Positions 12,600-24,613 of a DNA stretch of 64,000 nucleotides are shown piece after piece. Origin of the DNA: Certhia americana (taxonomy: Eukaryota > Chordata > Aves > Passeriformes > Certhiidae); contig CM031870.1 in the NCBI GenBank assembly GCA_018697195.1, forward strand, positions 11,304,849-11,368,848, written 5' to 3'. Within the stretch, counting starts at the first letter, position 1. Each line of letters starts with the position of its first letter. The notes beneath the pieces are model-generated. The model saw only the letters and a list, made by a program, of their open reading frames with translations, was not told the origin of the DNA and ran no database searches. The position numbers and the translations under genes are program-made.

Positions 12600-12960
12600 T
12601 GACACCCAGAACCACAGAAAGCTAGAAGAGATCTCCAAACTCTTGTTCAAAGCAAGTGCAGTCAAGGCAGGTTGCCAAAGTCTGTGTCCAGGAGATTTTA
12701 GACATCTCCATTGCTCTGTGAGCCTCATTCCAAAAATTTACCTCTCCTACAGTGATTATTTTTTTTTCCTTGCCTTCAGTGTTAATTTGCCATATTCCCA
12801 CCTGTAGCCTCTGGCCCTGTTGCTGCATTGCCCAGTCCAGCTGCACCAGGACCTGCCCCCTCCTCAGGCACTGCAGAGCACAGGTCTCTCTGTCCTGGCC
12901 CTTCTCCTCCCCAGGCTGGACAGGCACAGCTCTTGCCAGTCCCTGCTCACACAGCCTGTG
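12600..12960 (-). mobile_element. CR1 LINE 3' fragment, 5'-truncated
   Basis: On the plus strand this reads as the reverse complement of a CR1 3' end. There is an ACCCAGAACCACAGAAAGC start, then an AGAGATCTCCAAACTC region, then GGCAGGTTGCC and CTCTGTGAGCCTCATTCCAA. After these come the (CTGTAGCCTCTGGCC)(CTGTTGC) and CTTCTCCTCCCCAGGCTGGACAGG segments, the reverse complement of the region encoding the C-terminal SLEKRRL-type motif. The element sense is minus, with its 3' end near 12600 and its truncated 5' end near 12960. The right end meets the LTR at about 12973. Open frames at 12622-12927 and 12752-13144 are inside these repeats and are not genes. Confidence 0.75.
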
Positions 12961-12972
12961 CTGTACCCCAGC

Positions 12973-13504
12973 ACCTCTAGAACCTCTAGAATTACATCAT
13001 CCCATTGGGAAATGCTCCATCCAGGGGAAGGAGACAAGCATTCCTACCTGGATAAAAATCTGGGAGTTGGAACACCAAGCAGCCTTTTCCACTGGATTCT
13101 CAGAGGAACACCAGGCCCATCTATCACCTCTGGACCTTCAGTGAAAAACTCCACATTTCTGCAGCAGCATCACTTCAACAGAGCCACATCTGCCACTGGG
13201 ACTGCAGCCACCATTGAATGGCACTGCCACCAACACCCTGACCCACAGGGTGTCAGTTGTATCCTGACTCTGTCAGTGGGTTTTGTTTGTTTCTTTTTGT
13301 TCTTTGTAATACTGCATGTGTTTTTGTTTTATTGTTTATTTTAGTTCCCCTAATAAAGAACTATTATTCCTATTCCCATATCTTCATCTGAGAGCCCCTA
13401 AATTTCAAAGTTATAATAATTCACAGGGCAGGGATTTAAATTCTCCATTCCAAGGGAGGCTTCTTCTTTCCTTAGCAGACACTTGTCATTCAAACCACAA
13501 CACA
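12973..13504 (+). mobile_element. Passerine-type ERV long terminal repeat (probable solo LTR)
   Basis: The segment matches, from memory, a common songbird endogenous-retrovirus LTR. A non-coding body at about 12990-13260 is followed by a T-rich stretch, an AATAAA signal at 13352-13357, and a U5-like tail running through CTATTCCCATATCTTCATC and ending near 13502-13504 in ...CACAACACA. Orientation is plus, since the poly(A) signal lies left of the U5-like part. The 5' edge is uncertain: a 9-bp duplication (ACCTCTAGA twice, 12973-12990) sits there, and no clean TG start or target duplication could be fixed. No primer-binding site or gag/pol reading follows, so a solo or partial LTR is likely. 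The 174-codon frame at 12820-13344 crosses from CR1 into the LTR and is spurious. Confidence 0.65.
13352..13357 (+). promoter_or_regulatory. Polyadenylation signal AATAAA of the LTR
   Basis: AATAAA follows a T-rich tract and precedes the U5-like part. This is the usual place for the signal that ends retroviral transcripts in an LTR. Whether it still works in this copy is unknown. Confidence 0.55.
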
Positions 13505-16500
13505 GTGTCATCCTCGTACCAGCCCCAAACCCACAAAGTGCCCCAGAACTCGCAGGTAACTTTGACTCCCTGCTACATTTATATCAAGTTAAAGGTTATT
13601 TGAATTAATGACTGACTCAAATCCATCTCAGGTGAAATTACACAGTAAATCTTGAGTATTTTTAGTACATAAAGGAACATTTTGTTCCTATGTTCTGGAT
13701 GTACAATTTAGATTTCATTTCTTTCTAGAAGAGAATGTCAATGCATGTTTTTCTTTCTATTCTATTTTTTAAAAACTTTTCTACTCTAAAAATATAAATT
13801 CTTGTAAAAGATTGCTGTCCCTCCAGTTCTGAAAGCATATCAAGGTAGATAAATTCTTCCTTCTTTTTTTTTTTTTTTTTTTTGCTGCTGCCTGGCCTCT
13901 GCAATGCGATTGCTTTATAGAATGCCATTACAACAGAGAAAAAAACTTTCCTTGAATTCTCTGAGAGCAAAATGATCCTTACAGAGAACAGACAGGTAAA
14001 AGAACAGAAACACCTAACACAGGCTTGTTCAGTCAGAATAATACAGCTAAATTAACAAATTTCCGAAGTATGACATAACTAGCTAAAGAAATGGAACCAC
14101 AGGATTTTTTGCATTCACATTTTTAACATATTAATATGTGAAAAGTTGGAGTTTTTTTTGCAACTAGAATAACTTACTGTCAATACAAGGATCTAGTGCA
14201 GTGTGCTGAATACATTGCAAGCTTATCTTGATGCATCTTGAACTTGTCCTTGTCACAAACAAGAAATAAAGTTCTTACTGTGGATGCTGTTTCTCAATGG
14301 ACGAAGGTCCATACCTGAAGTATTTTATATAAAGCACAAAGTGAAATGGCAGCAGCAGACAAAAGTATCAGAGCATTTACAAAGAGGTGTTATTAACTTA
14401 TTATTTGATACAGACGGTTTGTTAATATTTTATGCTTCTAAAACCACTCAAGGTGGTGCATTTCCATCACAGCTGAACTCCCCAGTTATGGGCAGTGACT
14501 ATTTTCAGATGCCTATAACTTGATTCACTATGAAAGTTATTGTAGGCATCTAAAATACGCATAAAACCCGTTTTTGTCACTTCCTTGATGCATAAAGCAC
14601 TTTGGGACGAAACAGAAAATTCATTGATCTAAACATTATACAGTACATAGTACAGAGACAAACATAACTAGCTAGATATCATTGTGAAATTAAAATATGA
14701 GATTGCTTTCAATTTTTTAGTTAATAAAAGATAAAGGAAAAAATACAAGCCATTCTCTCCTTCACCTTATGTGAAGCAAGAAGTCTATGAAGTACCTGCA
14801 ATATTCATCAAACTCCCTGAGTTTACTAATTGCTTTTACTATATTCAAATGATAAGGAATGACTGGATTAGTCCTTTCTGGAATTTAGTATCATTGAAAT
14901 AACTTCATAACCCTCTGCAGATGCAGGCAAGGCATAAGAGTGAGGAACAAAGAGACAATCTCCAACTGAGACTTTTAAAATTCTATTTCATACATAAATA
15001 TTCAACTGTTATGGAGAACATCTCCATACAAAACATCTCCTAAAACTCCTAAATACTAGAAGTAATGGTCAGAATTGGTATGTTCTCAGTGGCCTTTCTA
15101 TAGTAATTTTGCCAACTCATTTACTCATCTAATTTAACATATCTCACAGAAACTTCAATTGAAAACAGAATAGAATTGTTCTGAGGCAAGAAAATTTAAA
15201 TGATGCTCTTATAAATGGAAAATCAGTGTGTGTAATCTTTTTTTTAGCAAGACCCCGAAATGAAAGGCTTCTTAAAATGTAAATATCAGCCCTGTGTTTT
15301 TCCTCCAGACTTACCAGAAAAAGTTCCTCTGTACCATGAGATATTAGCTCAATTTTGTAATATGATGTCGGGTTAGATGTGACAGTAATCAACAAAAGAA
15401 TATCTTGAAAAAAGCCAATTCCACCTTTAAACATGTGCCAATCAGTCATATAATTAACAGTCACAACTTAGTAGTTTTTCTCACAGAAGTGGATACTATT
15501 TTGATATTCTCTCTTCACTCTCCTTTTGCAGTTTCATCTATGATACAGTATCAACTCAGTAGTGTCTGCAGAAGAATCATGTTTCTTAAAGAGGGAAAAC
15601 ACATTCAAATGAAATATTACAAGCTTCCAAGAAGGAGAAGAAAGAAAGAATCTCCCAAGGGAAACTCAATATAAAACTTACATTAGTTTTTAGTTTGGTG
15701 GTACAAACAGATCATGGTTTTTAAGCTCTGTCACATCATGTGCACTGCCTTTGTCTGCAGGATCCTTCTCTCCTGAAGTCTTTTCCATATCTACAGAAAT
15801 CACTCACACTTTTCCTGGAAGTCCACATAGGCCTCCAGTTGCTTGAGAGAGAGATTATTAATAACCCTTCTATTTACCCACAAGAGTCACCACAGAAGTG
15901 TAGCTGACAGTCATGTTGAAACAAAAGGAGAGAATTACATGCAATGAAACCAAAGACATCATGAAAGCAGAATGCAACATGCTTTGAATATGCTTAGAGA
16001 GAGAAAAATGTAAAGATAAAGGAGAACCAGAAGTTCCTTTACTAAAATAGGACAGTTAAAGACAGATCATCTGAGTGTGAAACAGATGATCATCAAGATG
16101 TCACTTCACTAAGGCATAAATTTATTTATTCACTTCAAAGGTCAGAAATTTTAAAAGGTTTTTGATTACCAGAGATAAGTAGAAAGGAATAGCACAAGTG
16201 CATATACAAAATGTAAAACCTAAGAGCAAACAGACACAACAGGCTGACTGAAGTGATTCTCAAAGTGTATCAGTAATATGAGGAGGACACACATATGCAA
16301 AGGGAGAAAAACATAAATAATCACACTGAACTGCATGGTTAGGAAAACCTAGTAAGAGGAAAATTGAGACGGCAAAAAATTTAATATTTTTTTACTTCAG
16401 TCTGCACTAGTGATGTAATTGCAAGCAGGCTGCCAGTACAGTTAATACCAGTGAATCTAGGCAAAAAAAAAAAAAAAAAAAAAAGAAAACAGGAAAAATA

Positions 16501-17330
16501 ATCTAGGACTTTCTGAATAAGTTAAATTTAATTTCAAAACAGCTAGGGTGTATGTACTTCATTACAGATCTGACTGAGACAATGTCAAAATTAATTGCCA
16601 GTTGCAACTCATGACAGCGGTGGAGTACTGGACAGGCAGAAAAGGGAAAAATTTTGTTTCTATCTGCATTTAAAAATGGGGAGACAGAAAAAAGGGTCAG
16701 ACAGCTCCAGAAAAGTGTCCTTACTTTCCTGAAAAAGTACTGAGATAAATAATCAAACTAGTGGCCAACTTCTAGATTATGAGATTTGGCAAAAAACTAG
16801 TCCCTAGAAATACATTTAATTTCTTTCTGTAACAAGGTAATGGACACTTGAAAACCAGGGTGAAAAAAAGAAAAGGGAGAGAAGGGGGAAAAAGATCTCG
16901 TCTGATACTTGTAACTTTGTGTACATTCCTTTGAGCTAGCTCAGGAAAAAAAGGAAAATAAAAACAAGGCAACAAATAACAGTCACCAAACTTAAACCCT
17001 TGCAGACTTGATTATTCTACTACTAAGGCAGTACTAATAAAGATGGAAAACAATTTTCTACACTTGTTAGGTGCCCACCATTAGAGAGGGAATATCAAGC
17101 CAAGTTCCTTCAGTGACTGCCTTGGTGTTCCTGTTTGATGGTTTTAATAACAGGATTAGAGAGTTCACATCTTTTTTTGTGAAGAAAATAGAGGAGTGCA
17201 AGAAGTTCTACAAGAACATAAAAGTAGCCTGAACAAAACAAACACCCCTAGAAAAACAGTGAGAAAAAAATTGGAGAAGTAATCTAGAAAAGTGAAGGCA
17301 ATTCAAAAAGGAAAAAAAAAAAAAAATAGT
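13505..17330. other. Non-coding sequence; right half may be older CR1
   Basis: No gene is recognised. A 20-nt T run lies at 13864-13883, a 22-nt A run at 16463-16484 and a 15-nt A run at 17312-17326. From about 15.9 kb the plus strand becomes A/G-rich and merges into the recognisable CR1 at 17.3 kb. It may be the decayed upstream part of the same element, but no reverse-transcriptase motif could be picked out. Open frames at 14284-14523, 15144-15464 and 15405-15674 have no family signature. Confidence 0.5.
16463..16484. repeat. Poly(A) tract, 22 nt
   Basis: Uninterrupted A run. No AATAAA lies in the 35 bases before it, so it is treated as simple sequence rather than a retroposon tail. Confidence 0.9.
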
Positions 17331-17334
17331 GAGT

Positions 17335-18010
17335 AGTCAGCTAACTAGGAATCCTGAAGACCTGATCAGAAGGCTGTAGCAGATCATAAGTTGTTTATGA
17401 CTCAGTAAATGTCATGGCCTTACAAGAACAGGAACAATTTCCTCCAAGGCATAAAAACACACTGTGTTCCACAAATAACAGTTTGTCTAGATGTCATCTG
17501 AAATATTGTATCCCAGTGCTGTCCAAGAAAAAGCTAGACAATTTGCAAAAGTAATTTTTAAAAAATTAAAGACAAAAAAAAGGAAAACCACTTAAGAACC
17601 AAAGCTATTAAATTTGTCCTACAAGAAGAGCTTTAATAAATTGACTGATAATTGTTGATTCATAGGCTACAGAAAAGCAGAGAGAGAGGAGATTTGTTAA
17701 TAGTCAATGTTCTAAAATGAAGGAAAGAATCCATTCACCATTTTTACTTGGGATATCACAGGAACTAATGAGCTTAATTTACAGCTAAGGAGACTTAGGT
17801 TAGATATTAGGCAAATCTTTGTAATTGTAAGGACACTTAAGCTCAGGATAGATTTGTCTAAGGATGCTGCAGAGACCTCATAACTGGAGATCTTTAGGAG
17901 CAGTTATGTCCTCATCTGTCAGGGATGGAAAGAATACACTTGGTTCTGCTCTGAAGCAAGATGACAGAGGAGATGGCTGAGATCTTTACCTGCTCTTCTT
18001 CCTCTGGAAA
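17335..18010 (+). mobile_element. Old CR1 LINE, 3' part of ORF2 plus 3' UTR
   Basis: The plus strand follows, in order, the end of a CR1 element. AGATCATAAGTTG near 17382 corresponds to the DH(K)L motif. CATCTGAAATATTGTATCCC near 17495 corresponds to the HLEYCIP-type motif. TAGGCTACAGAAAAGCAGAG then GGAGATTTG near 17665-17695 corresponds to SL(Q/E)KRR(x)RGDL. GGAGACTTAGGTTAGATATT near 17789 is the RLDI motif. A 3' UTR follows with CATCTGTCAGGGATGG at about 17914-17929 and a CACTTGGTTCTGCTC part. Indels and stops break the frame, so it is dead. The wording of the 3' UTR resembles old CR1 subfamilies shared with other reptiles more than recent bird ones. The left boundary is uncertain. Confidence 0.8.
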
Positions 18011-18587
18011 AAATTAATTTCCTAAGTAGGATCTCAAATGGACCGACTCCCAGTGTGGGAGATGGATTAATTCCATGCATAAATTTCAGCTACCTAAAGT
18101 GAAGTAATAAGAAATACTAGCACAATATTTTACTGCAGAAAAGATAAGGTGTCCAGAAAAATTAAAGCAAATGGAGCAATCTCCTAGATTTGCCTAGATA
18201 AAGGCATTAAAAAAGAGGTTGTCCTATTTTGCCTAGATTATTTTCACACTTGTAGATGTATAATGTTTGGTGCACTCCATATTACTCACAGTTTTACAAG
18301 GCCATTATTGCAAAAAAATTAATTTCAGAGAGAGTATTCTTTCTTTCTTATCATAATCTGACATGATTTTTCCTCACTGTCATCTCTCTGCCTACCAAAC
18401 TTATAGCACACTCCCAAATGGGAATTTACAGAGCTGTTGCTTTTTCTTTTCAAAGGTTAAAATTTGTGCTGAGAATAAAGCATTTTGCATCATCATAGCT
18501 GAGCTGATGGAATTTTTTTTGTTCAATAAACTCCATGTATATTTCTGAGCTGTATTCTGTTAAGAAGCTGGAAACAGTGAAGGGATC
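18011..18587. other. Non-coding sequence between CR1 and simple repeat
   Basis: AT-rich unique DNA without recognisable features. The small open frame at 18363-18548 has no support. Confidence 0.5.
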
Positions 18588-18679
18588 AAACAAAAAAAAA
18601 AAACAAAAAAAAAAACAAAAACAAAAAAAAAAAAACAAAAAACAAAAAAACAAAACAAAAAAAAACAAAACAAAAAAAA
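18588..18679. repeat. A-rich simple repeat, interrupted by single C
   Basis: About 92 bp of A runs of 3-13 nt broken by single C bases, (A)nC. The lysine/asparagine-rich open frame at 18535-18744 plus, and its phenylalanine-rich antisense at 18450-18668, are by-products of this tract. No AATAAA or retroposon body is recognised immediately to its left. Confidence 0.9.
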
Positions 18680-21600
18680 GGCAGTTTCTGCCACAGTCAG
18701 ATCATACAGTCACTGGGCCACCTCGGCAAATTTCTCTTGACTGAGCAGTAGATTCTTCTGATCCCCCTGTTGCAAAAGTATTCATTCTGATCTACGTTAG
18801 CCTGGAAGTTTTCAACTGCCTTGGTGGTCCTCAGGTTGAAATTTGGTAAAAAGATATGTAGAATTCCAGCTGGCTGACAACAACTGTAGAGACATAACCT
18901 CCAATGGCCCCTCACCACTCAAACTGCCTAGTTTTAAACTCTCCTTCCTTTAGAAGAAATCATAAGAATTGAGGACTTAAAAGCTACACCAGGTCTTGTA
19001 AGTAAGGACAAGAAATCAGCCTATAGAAAAATCTAACCCTAAGTCCTCATAAAACAGGGATGAACCTTAAACTGAATATTCTTTTGATGCTAGAAAAAGC
19101 TCTGAAACCACAGAAAATCTATTTTGACAACTGTAGGAGTTAAACTCTAATTTCAGATGCGTGGCTGTCAAAGAAAAATCCCTGTTTCTATGCCTACAGA
19201 GATTAGAATCTGGCAGATGATCTAAAATCCCAGCTAAATATTCTTTTTATAGAGTCACCTCCTAGTCCCCTTATTCATATAAGGAGTCTTGCAGCATTCA
19301 AGAACAATAAGAGGGATTTGGCTCATCTTGCTTTTGTGTCCAATAACATGTTGTAATATAAAATCGATACAGACAAGCGCATATTAAGCTGAAGGTCACT
19401 CCTATGGCAGGTAACTCCTCACTCAACAAAAGCTCCTGTTTGTTCATCTCTGCTGCTCCTGCACTTGGTGATTTCTGAATGTCATTTGCCACGTCTGTCT
19501 TGAGGTTCAGCAACAAGAAATGGAGCAGCCCACTAGGATAGAAGCTGCACTTCACAAGGAAGGGTTTTGCACCTTCAAACACCAACATGGGTGTTTTCTT
19601 GTGCCCTATAATAGCACTTTGATGAACAAGTTTGCCATCATCAGACTCGTGTTAGAGGCCAAAAGTGACTTTCCACGATACACAAATGTGTCTTTGAACA
19701 GAGGAAAGAATATTTCTTGTGATTATATAGGCCATAACCATAGCACACTGCCTATGTGAAACTGGAGACTGAAAATGTATTTATTTCCAAATGTATTAAA
19801 TGCCTAAATTTTTACTCCAGAAAACTTCAGCCTGAAGTTTGGAAGCCTCAGAAAGAGTGATTTATTTCCAGAAGTGCTAAGCATTTCCAGGCTTAACTGA
19901 AGCTCAGCTAATTATTCTGATAAAAACTATAAGCTAATGAACCCAATAATGAAAATACTTCATTATGACTAATACAGTATTTTAAAAAAACCTTTATTTT
20001 TTCATGACATTTCTTACTGAGTACCCAAAAAAACGAGGCACAAAATTTATCACATTGAAGGCTGTGCACTTGCCTTTCAGTCTACCTAGAGCTGACAAAG
20101 AATCCAACAAGGTTTAAGTTAGAATAAATTTGATTGTGAATATTAATGGTGAAAGAAAAATATTTTGTCTATATGCAGCCTGAGTGAAATGCATGCCAAA
20201 GTTCAGATACCTGCAATATAATTCACAATGCAGAGAGGTGATTTTAAAAAATGAATTACACTAAAGAAGATGTCATCCTCTGCTGGCAACATTAAAATAT
20301 GGAACCAGCAGTAAAGTGACTTAATACAAATACCATCTAATTCCATGATCTGCACAAGGACATTGTGATGGTGTTGGTATCTCTGTTCTACATTTTCAGG
20401 TAGAAACTAATTGGGCCACTTCTGAAAAAACTCTATTCTATAATCCCTTTGCCTGTATTCTTTGTATGAGAACATAAGAGGAATTCTTTTTTTTAAATTA
20501 TAACATCTGATATATATTTCAAAATACAGTGTGGGTTATGAAACCTTAAAGTTCTAGAATGTGAAAGAGCCAAACCTAAAATACTCCTATCCTTTCCAAA
20601 TAAAATCAGTCACTTGTGGAAGCTGAAACTGGCAAGCTCTACTATACAAACATATTTAGTTATTTTACACTTTCTTTTCTCAGGTACTTGCTGACATTGT
20701 GGTTTTCTTTTTTTTTTTTTTTTTAACTGAAACTGTAGCAATAACTAAGTTTAAACTCATTTTAGATACAAAATTCCAGAATCTCATTACTTCTGACACT
20801 ACATGGCATTTTTCATAAAAATAATTAAGTTGGCCAAGGAACAAAGTCAGCCAAGACGTTGACATAATGCAGTTACATGAAACTATTCTTCATGCTAGAG
20901 CCCTCCTCTAAGAGTACCCCACTGTAGGAAGGCATCAGGCACATGTTACTTAAAAATATCTGGGGGATCTGAGTGTGTTAGTGTTCCCATGCTGGTCCAA
21001 ACACAGCAGAACCATTCTTACTCACGTTGTAGCAGTGCGTGGTACATGCACTCCATCTTCCCTGAAACAACACAGCAAGGGTGGGAATAGATGGGGCTTA
21101 TTTAGGGATACATATGGCACTACTGAAAGCAAATGTTTACTTTGCAAAGTGTTACGGAATGCATTTTCTTCACTTCTGACAGCTCAAAAATTACACTCAT
21201 CTCCATCCCTGTGCTGCTTTCTCCTCAATTTCCACAATACTTTAAGATTTTGCTCATGAGTTGTTTCAGAAAAATTCTAGAAAGCCTCTCAGAAACTTTA
21301 TCTTTTTAAAGGACTTGTCTATCCCATGTGCATTTTCTTGACTTTGGCTACTGCTTTCTCCAGAAACTCTTGTCTCTTCAGAACAATATCCCTTTATCAG
21401 GCAGCACCTACCGGATTCTACTCCCATGGATATTTCCAATGAGACAGCAAAGTCACCAAATAAAACTTTCACAGACAGTTCCCTCAAACATAACCAGACA
21501 GAATAAACCCATACTTTCTTCCTTTCCTCATCCATAGCTGTTGATTCAACACTTGCTCAGCATGCACTGAATTTATTCCACCATGTGTCAGCAGCTCTAC

Positions 21601-24597
21601 ACCTGCCAAGTGTCTGAGTAAGGAACAAGCAGAGAGAGCAAGCACTGGGAGACCTGTCCCCACTCCCATTCCTGCTGCTGCTATCCTGCCTCATTTCAGA
21701 TTTGTTCAAAATATTACCCCTGACTTCTCTGTAGAATACAGCCAGCATATACACATTTCAGTTCCTTTTTATTCTTACTTTTTTCTCCCTCTCTTTCTCT
21801 CCTTTCAAGCAGCTGTGTTTCTGGAGTTTCCCTGGGGAAAACCTTAAGCTTGAAAGGGCTTCTTAATAACCTTGCTCAGCCCTGCACAGAGGAAATTAAG
21901 CCATTCTGCACATTCAGCATTTACCACTGTGTTCTGCAATCCAAAGTTCTCCTACACACACACAGTTTGCAGTCATTTGGGGAGTGACTCCATCACCTTA
22001 GAGAAGCGCAGGTGAATTTTCATTTCTCTGTGTGAATTTTTTCCTAAAGATGTGGGTAGTAGTTCATATACAGAATACAAACAACTCTAAACATAGCAGA
22101 ACCTCTTTACATGGCTGCCAAAGAGATCTGTCATGCAAATAAAAATCATACCAAATGAAAACAATTAAGAGCCTTTGGCTCTCAGATTATTCTCTGCTTG
22201 ATTAAGTGCAATGAGTGCCTTCTCCCCTTAAAACAAACAAACAAAAAAAACCAAACAAAAAACCCCAAACCCAGCTTATTCCTTTTTCTCCTGCTCCCTT
22301 TTCTAGTGCACTGAAGTTTAGGGAATTCATTCATTAACCCCTCTTAGCTGTTTTCCCTCCAGTCTAAGGGGTTGATACTTAGGGACACAACCCTCCTTTA
22401 TTTACATACCAAGACTGAGAAACTGGCTGTCTAATTTGGCTCCATCCCAGGCAGCCGGACTGCGAAAAGCACAGTCAAATTGCTCAGCTGCTCTGCTCGG
22501 TTGGGAAGCTTGGAGCCTGGCACTCAGCTCAGAGCTCACAGTAATTCCCAGCCAGACTGTCCAGAGAGCTTGGAGAAGGCTCAGATCAAATTTATTTCTT
22601 CTGGTATATTAAGGAAATCAAGTGCCAGAGCTGCTGGGTTTTCTGCCCTGTTAAAATCCATGTTTCCTTGCACGGGCAAGATTGCCAATAAAGAACCAAG
22701 TTCTTTCCAGACAGATGACATACAAGGAACACCTAAAAATGGTGACACATTCTGCATGTAAGACCACAGAAAGAGACACACATGGTGCATAAAACCTTTG
22801 CTTCCCTAATTTCTGCACACTCAAACCCTCATCCAACACTTTTGCTACTCTGCACTTACTGCCATGAGCCATCTTTCCCAGCTTCCCAAATGTCTGCAGT
22901 TGAAAGAACATCTCTGCCTTGACATTTGTAAGCGCAGCAAGCTGTGCCCCTCTGAAGTCACCCACCCTTCTATTTCTCTGTATGACTGAGTGACCCCTGT
23001 AAAGCATGAGCACAGAGAGATGGAGTCCTGTGTACCCAGGCTGATTCCTGTTCCTCCCAGACTGAACAAACACATTGAATGCCCAGGGCTGCCTTTGCTC
23101 CACATATTTCAGGCAGCTTTCCATCACTTGCAGCAGGCCACTGACAACCCCTGACTAAATTATTGCCCATTGACATCTCCTTAATCAGAAACCACACAGT
23201 TCTTTTAACCCTCTTTCTGCCTCCTCACTCTCCCACAGCAGCAAGCACTGGGTAAGTAGGCTGAAGCACCACATTACAGCAAGCACTGGAATTGCAGAGG
23301 TGGATTCACTCCAAATGTTTTTCTTGCTTAAGCAGCTACTCCAGCAGAGAGGCAGAGAAGGCTTGGCAAGACGCAGGAAGGGGAACTGGAAATTCTTTCC
23401 TCTGCTTGAAGCAGAGATACAGCAAGCACATGGTTCAAGGATGAATTAAGCACCAATGTGCCCCCAAAATACTTGTCAGCTGGTCTGTGACTCCTATATA
23501 GCAAGCTCTCTCCGTGTGATTTTGTTTTGCACTTAATTGACATGAATCAGATTCCTAAAAAAACCCAAAATATAGGCTCTCAACTCTTAATAACTGCTGT
23601 GAAATAACTGGATTTTACAACTGTTTCACAAATATACGTAAAAGCCTACCATGGTAATTTTATTTTATTAGCTACAATGGAATCCAAAAGAACCAGGCTA
23701 TGGAATTCTTGAACACATCCCAATGATTTACAAGGAAATTTATTACTAGAGGTTTCCAGATGTCCTGAAAAAGTTTAGTACCAATCTGACACAAAGAAAC
23801 TGCATTGTTCTCTTCTTGCAACGTGTCTACTTCAGCATCAAGGAGTTGAACACAAAATCCTAATCTACTCATTGATATCATCAGCTCCTGACTTCTGATT
23901 TAGGATTTCAAAAAGAAGAGAGGTAAATTAAAATTTTACCCTAAATTAAAAAATAATGACATTTTTTATGAGGGAGGCAATTGCATTGGTGTAGTGCAGT
24001 CACAGAATGAGAAGCATGCGGGCCATAGCTCTGAGCAGAGTTTGCTGAAAGGATTGCTTAAGTGATTAGAGGACCACAGATTGTGTTCAATATTCATAGT
24101 AGTGAGTTTCAGGAATAATATCCAAATGCACAGCTAAATAAGTTATCACCTGGCAAGGAGCACAGACTGAAAGTACAAACCCAAAGTACCACTTAATGAT
24201 AAAGCCCATTATCAATCCCCTTTGCTCTCTGTAATGTTTTGGAGCACTCACAAATCTGAGATTCAAAGAGAAAAGATTCATTTTCAGACTTGACAAGCTT
24301 CTCCTAGCACAGAACTACCAACACTTACTACAAACAGATGCCTGTTTTCCACATAAATACAGCTATCAAAAATTGTTTATGAATTAGGGAAAGAGTTCAA
24401 CATTTGTTTCTGTTCTATCCTAAAAAACACCTGTGAGAGCACTGAGAAAAGCCTACCATACCTTGTTGCACAGCCAGAAACAAATAACTTAAGTGTTCTT
24501 TTAACATTCTCTGAGACACTGCAAGTGCTGAAAGGCCAGTGCCTGCAGAACTGCTTCTGACAGATAATTAAATTAAATTTGAGCACTTCCTTAGAGT
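18680..24597. other. Non-coding sequence, no genes recognised
   Basis: Mixed-composition unique DNA, slightly more GC-rich at 22.4-23.3 kb. A 17-nt T run lies at 20708-20724, and a short A/C-rich stretch at about 22231-22270. Open frames include 22651-23127 minus (158 codons) and 19298-19588 minus (96 codons). Neither shows a domain, and several overlapping frames compete on both strands. No repeat family is identified. Confidence 0.55.
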
Positions 24598-24613
24598 CAA
24601 GGGAATTCCCTTG
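24598..24613. repeat. Perfect 16-bp palindrome
   Basis: CAAGGGAATTCCCTTG reads the same on both strands and contains an EcoRI site at its centre. The next bases outward (T and T) do not pair. It may be a dimeric protein site or chance. Confidence 0.85.

Noticed and set aside
12820..13344. 174-codon open frame, plus strand
   Set aside because: It crosses the CR1 fragment and the LTR, so it is a chance frame in repeats.
18535..18744. Lysine/asparagine-rich frame
   Set aside because: Produced by the (A)nC simple repeat.
22651..23127. 158-codon open frame, minus strand
   Set aside because: Competing overlapping frames on both strands and no recognisable motif. It is consistent with locally higher GC.
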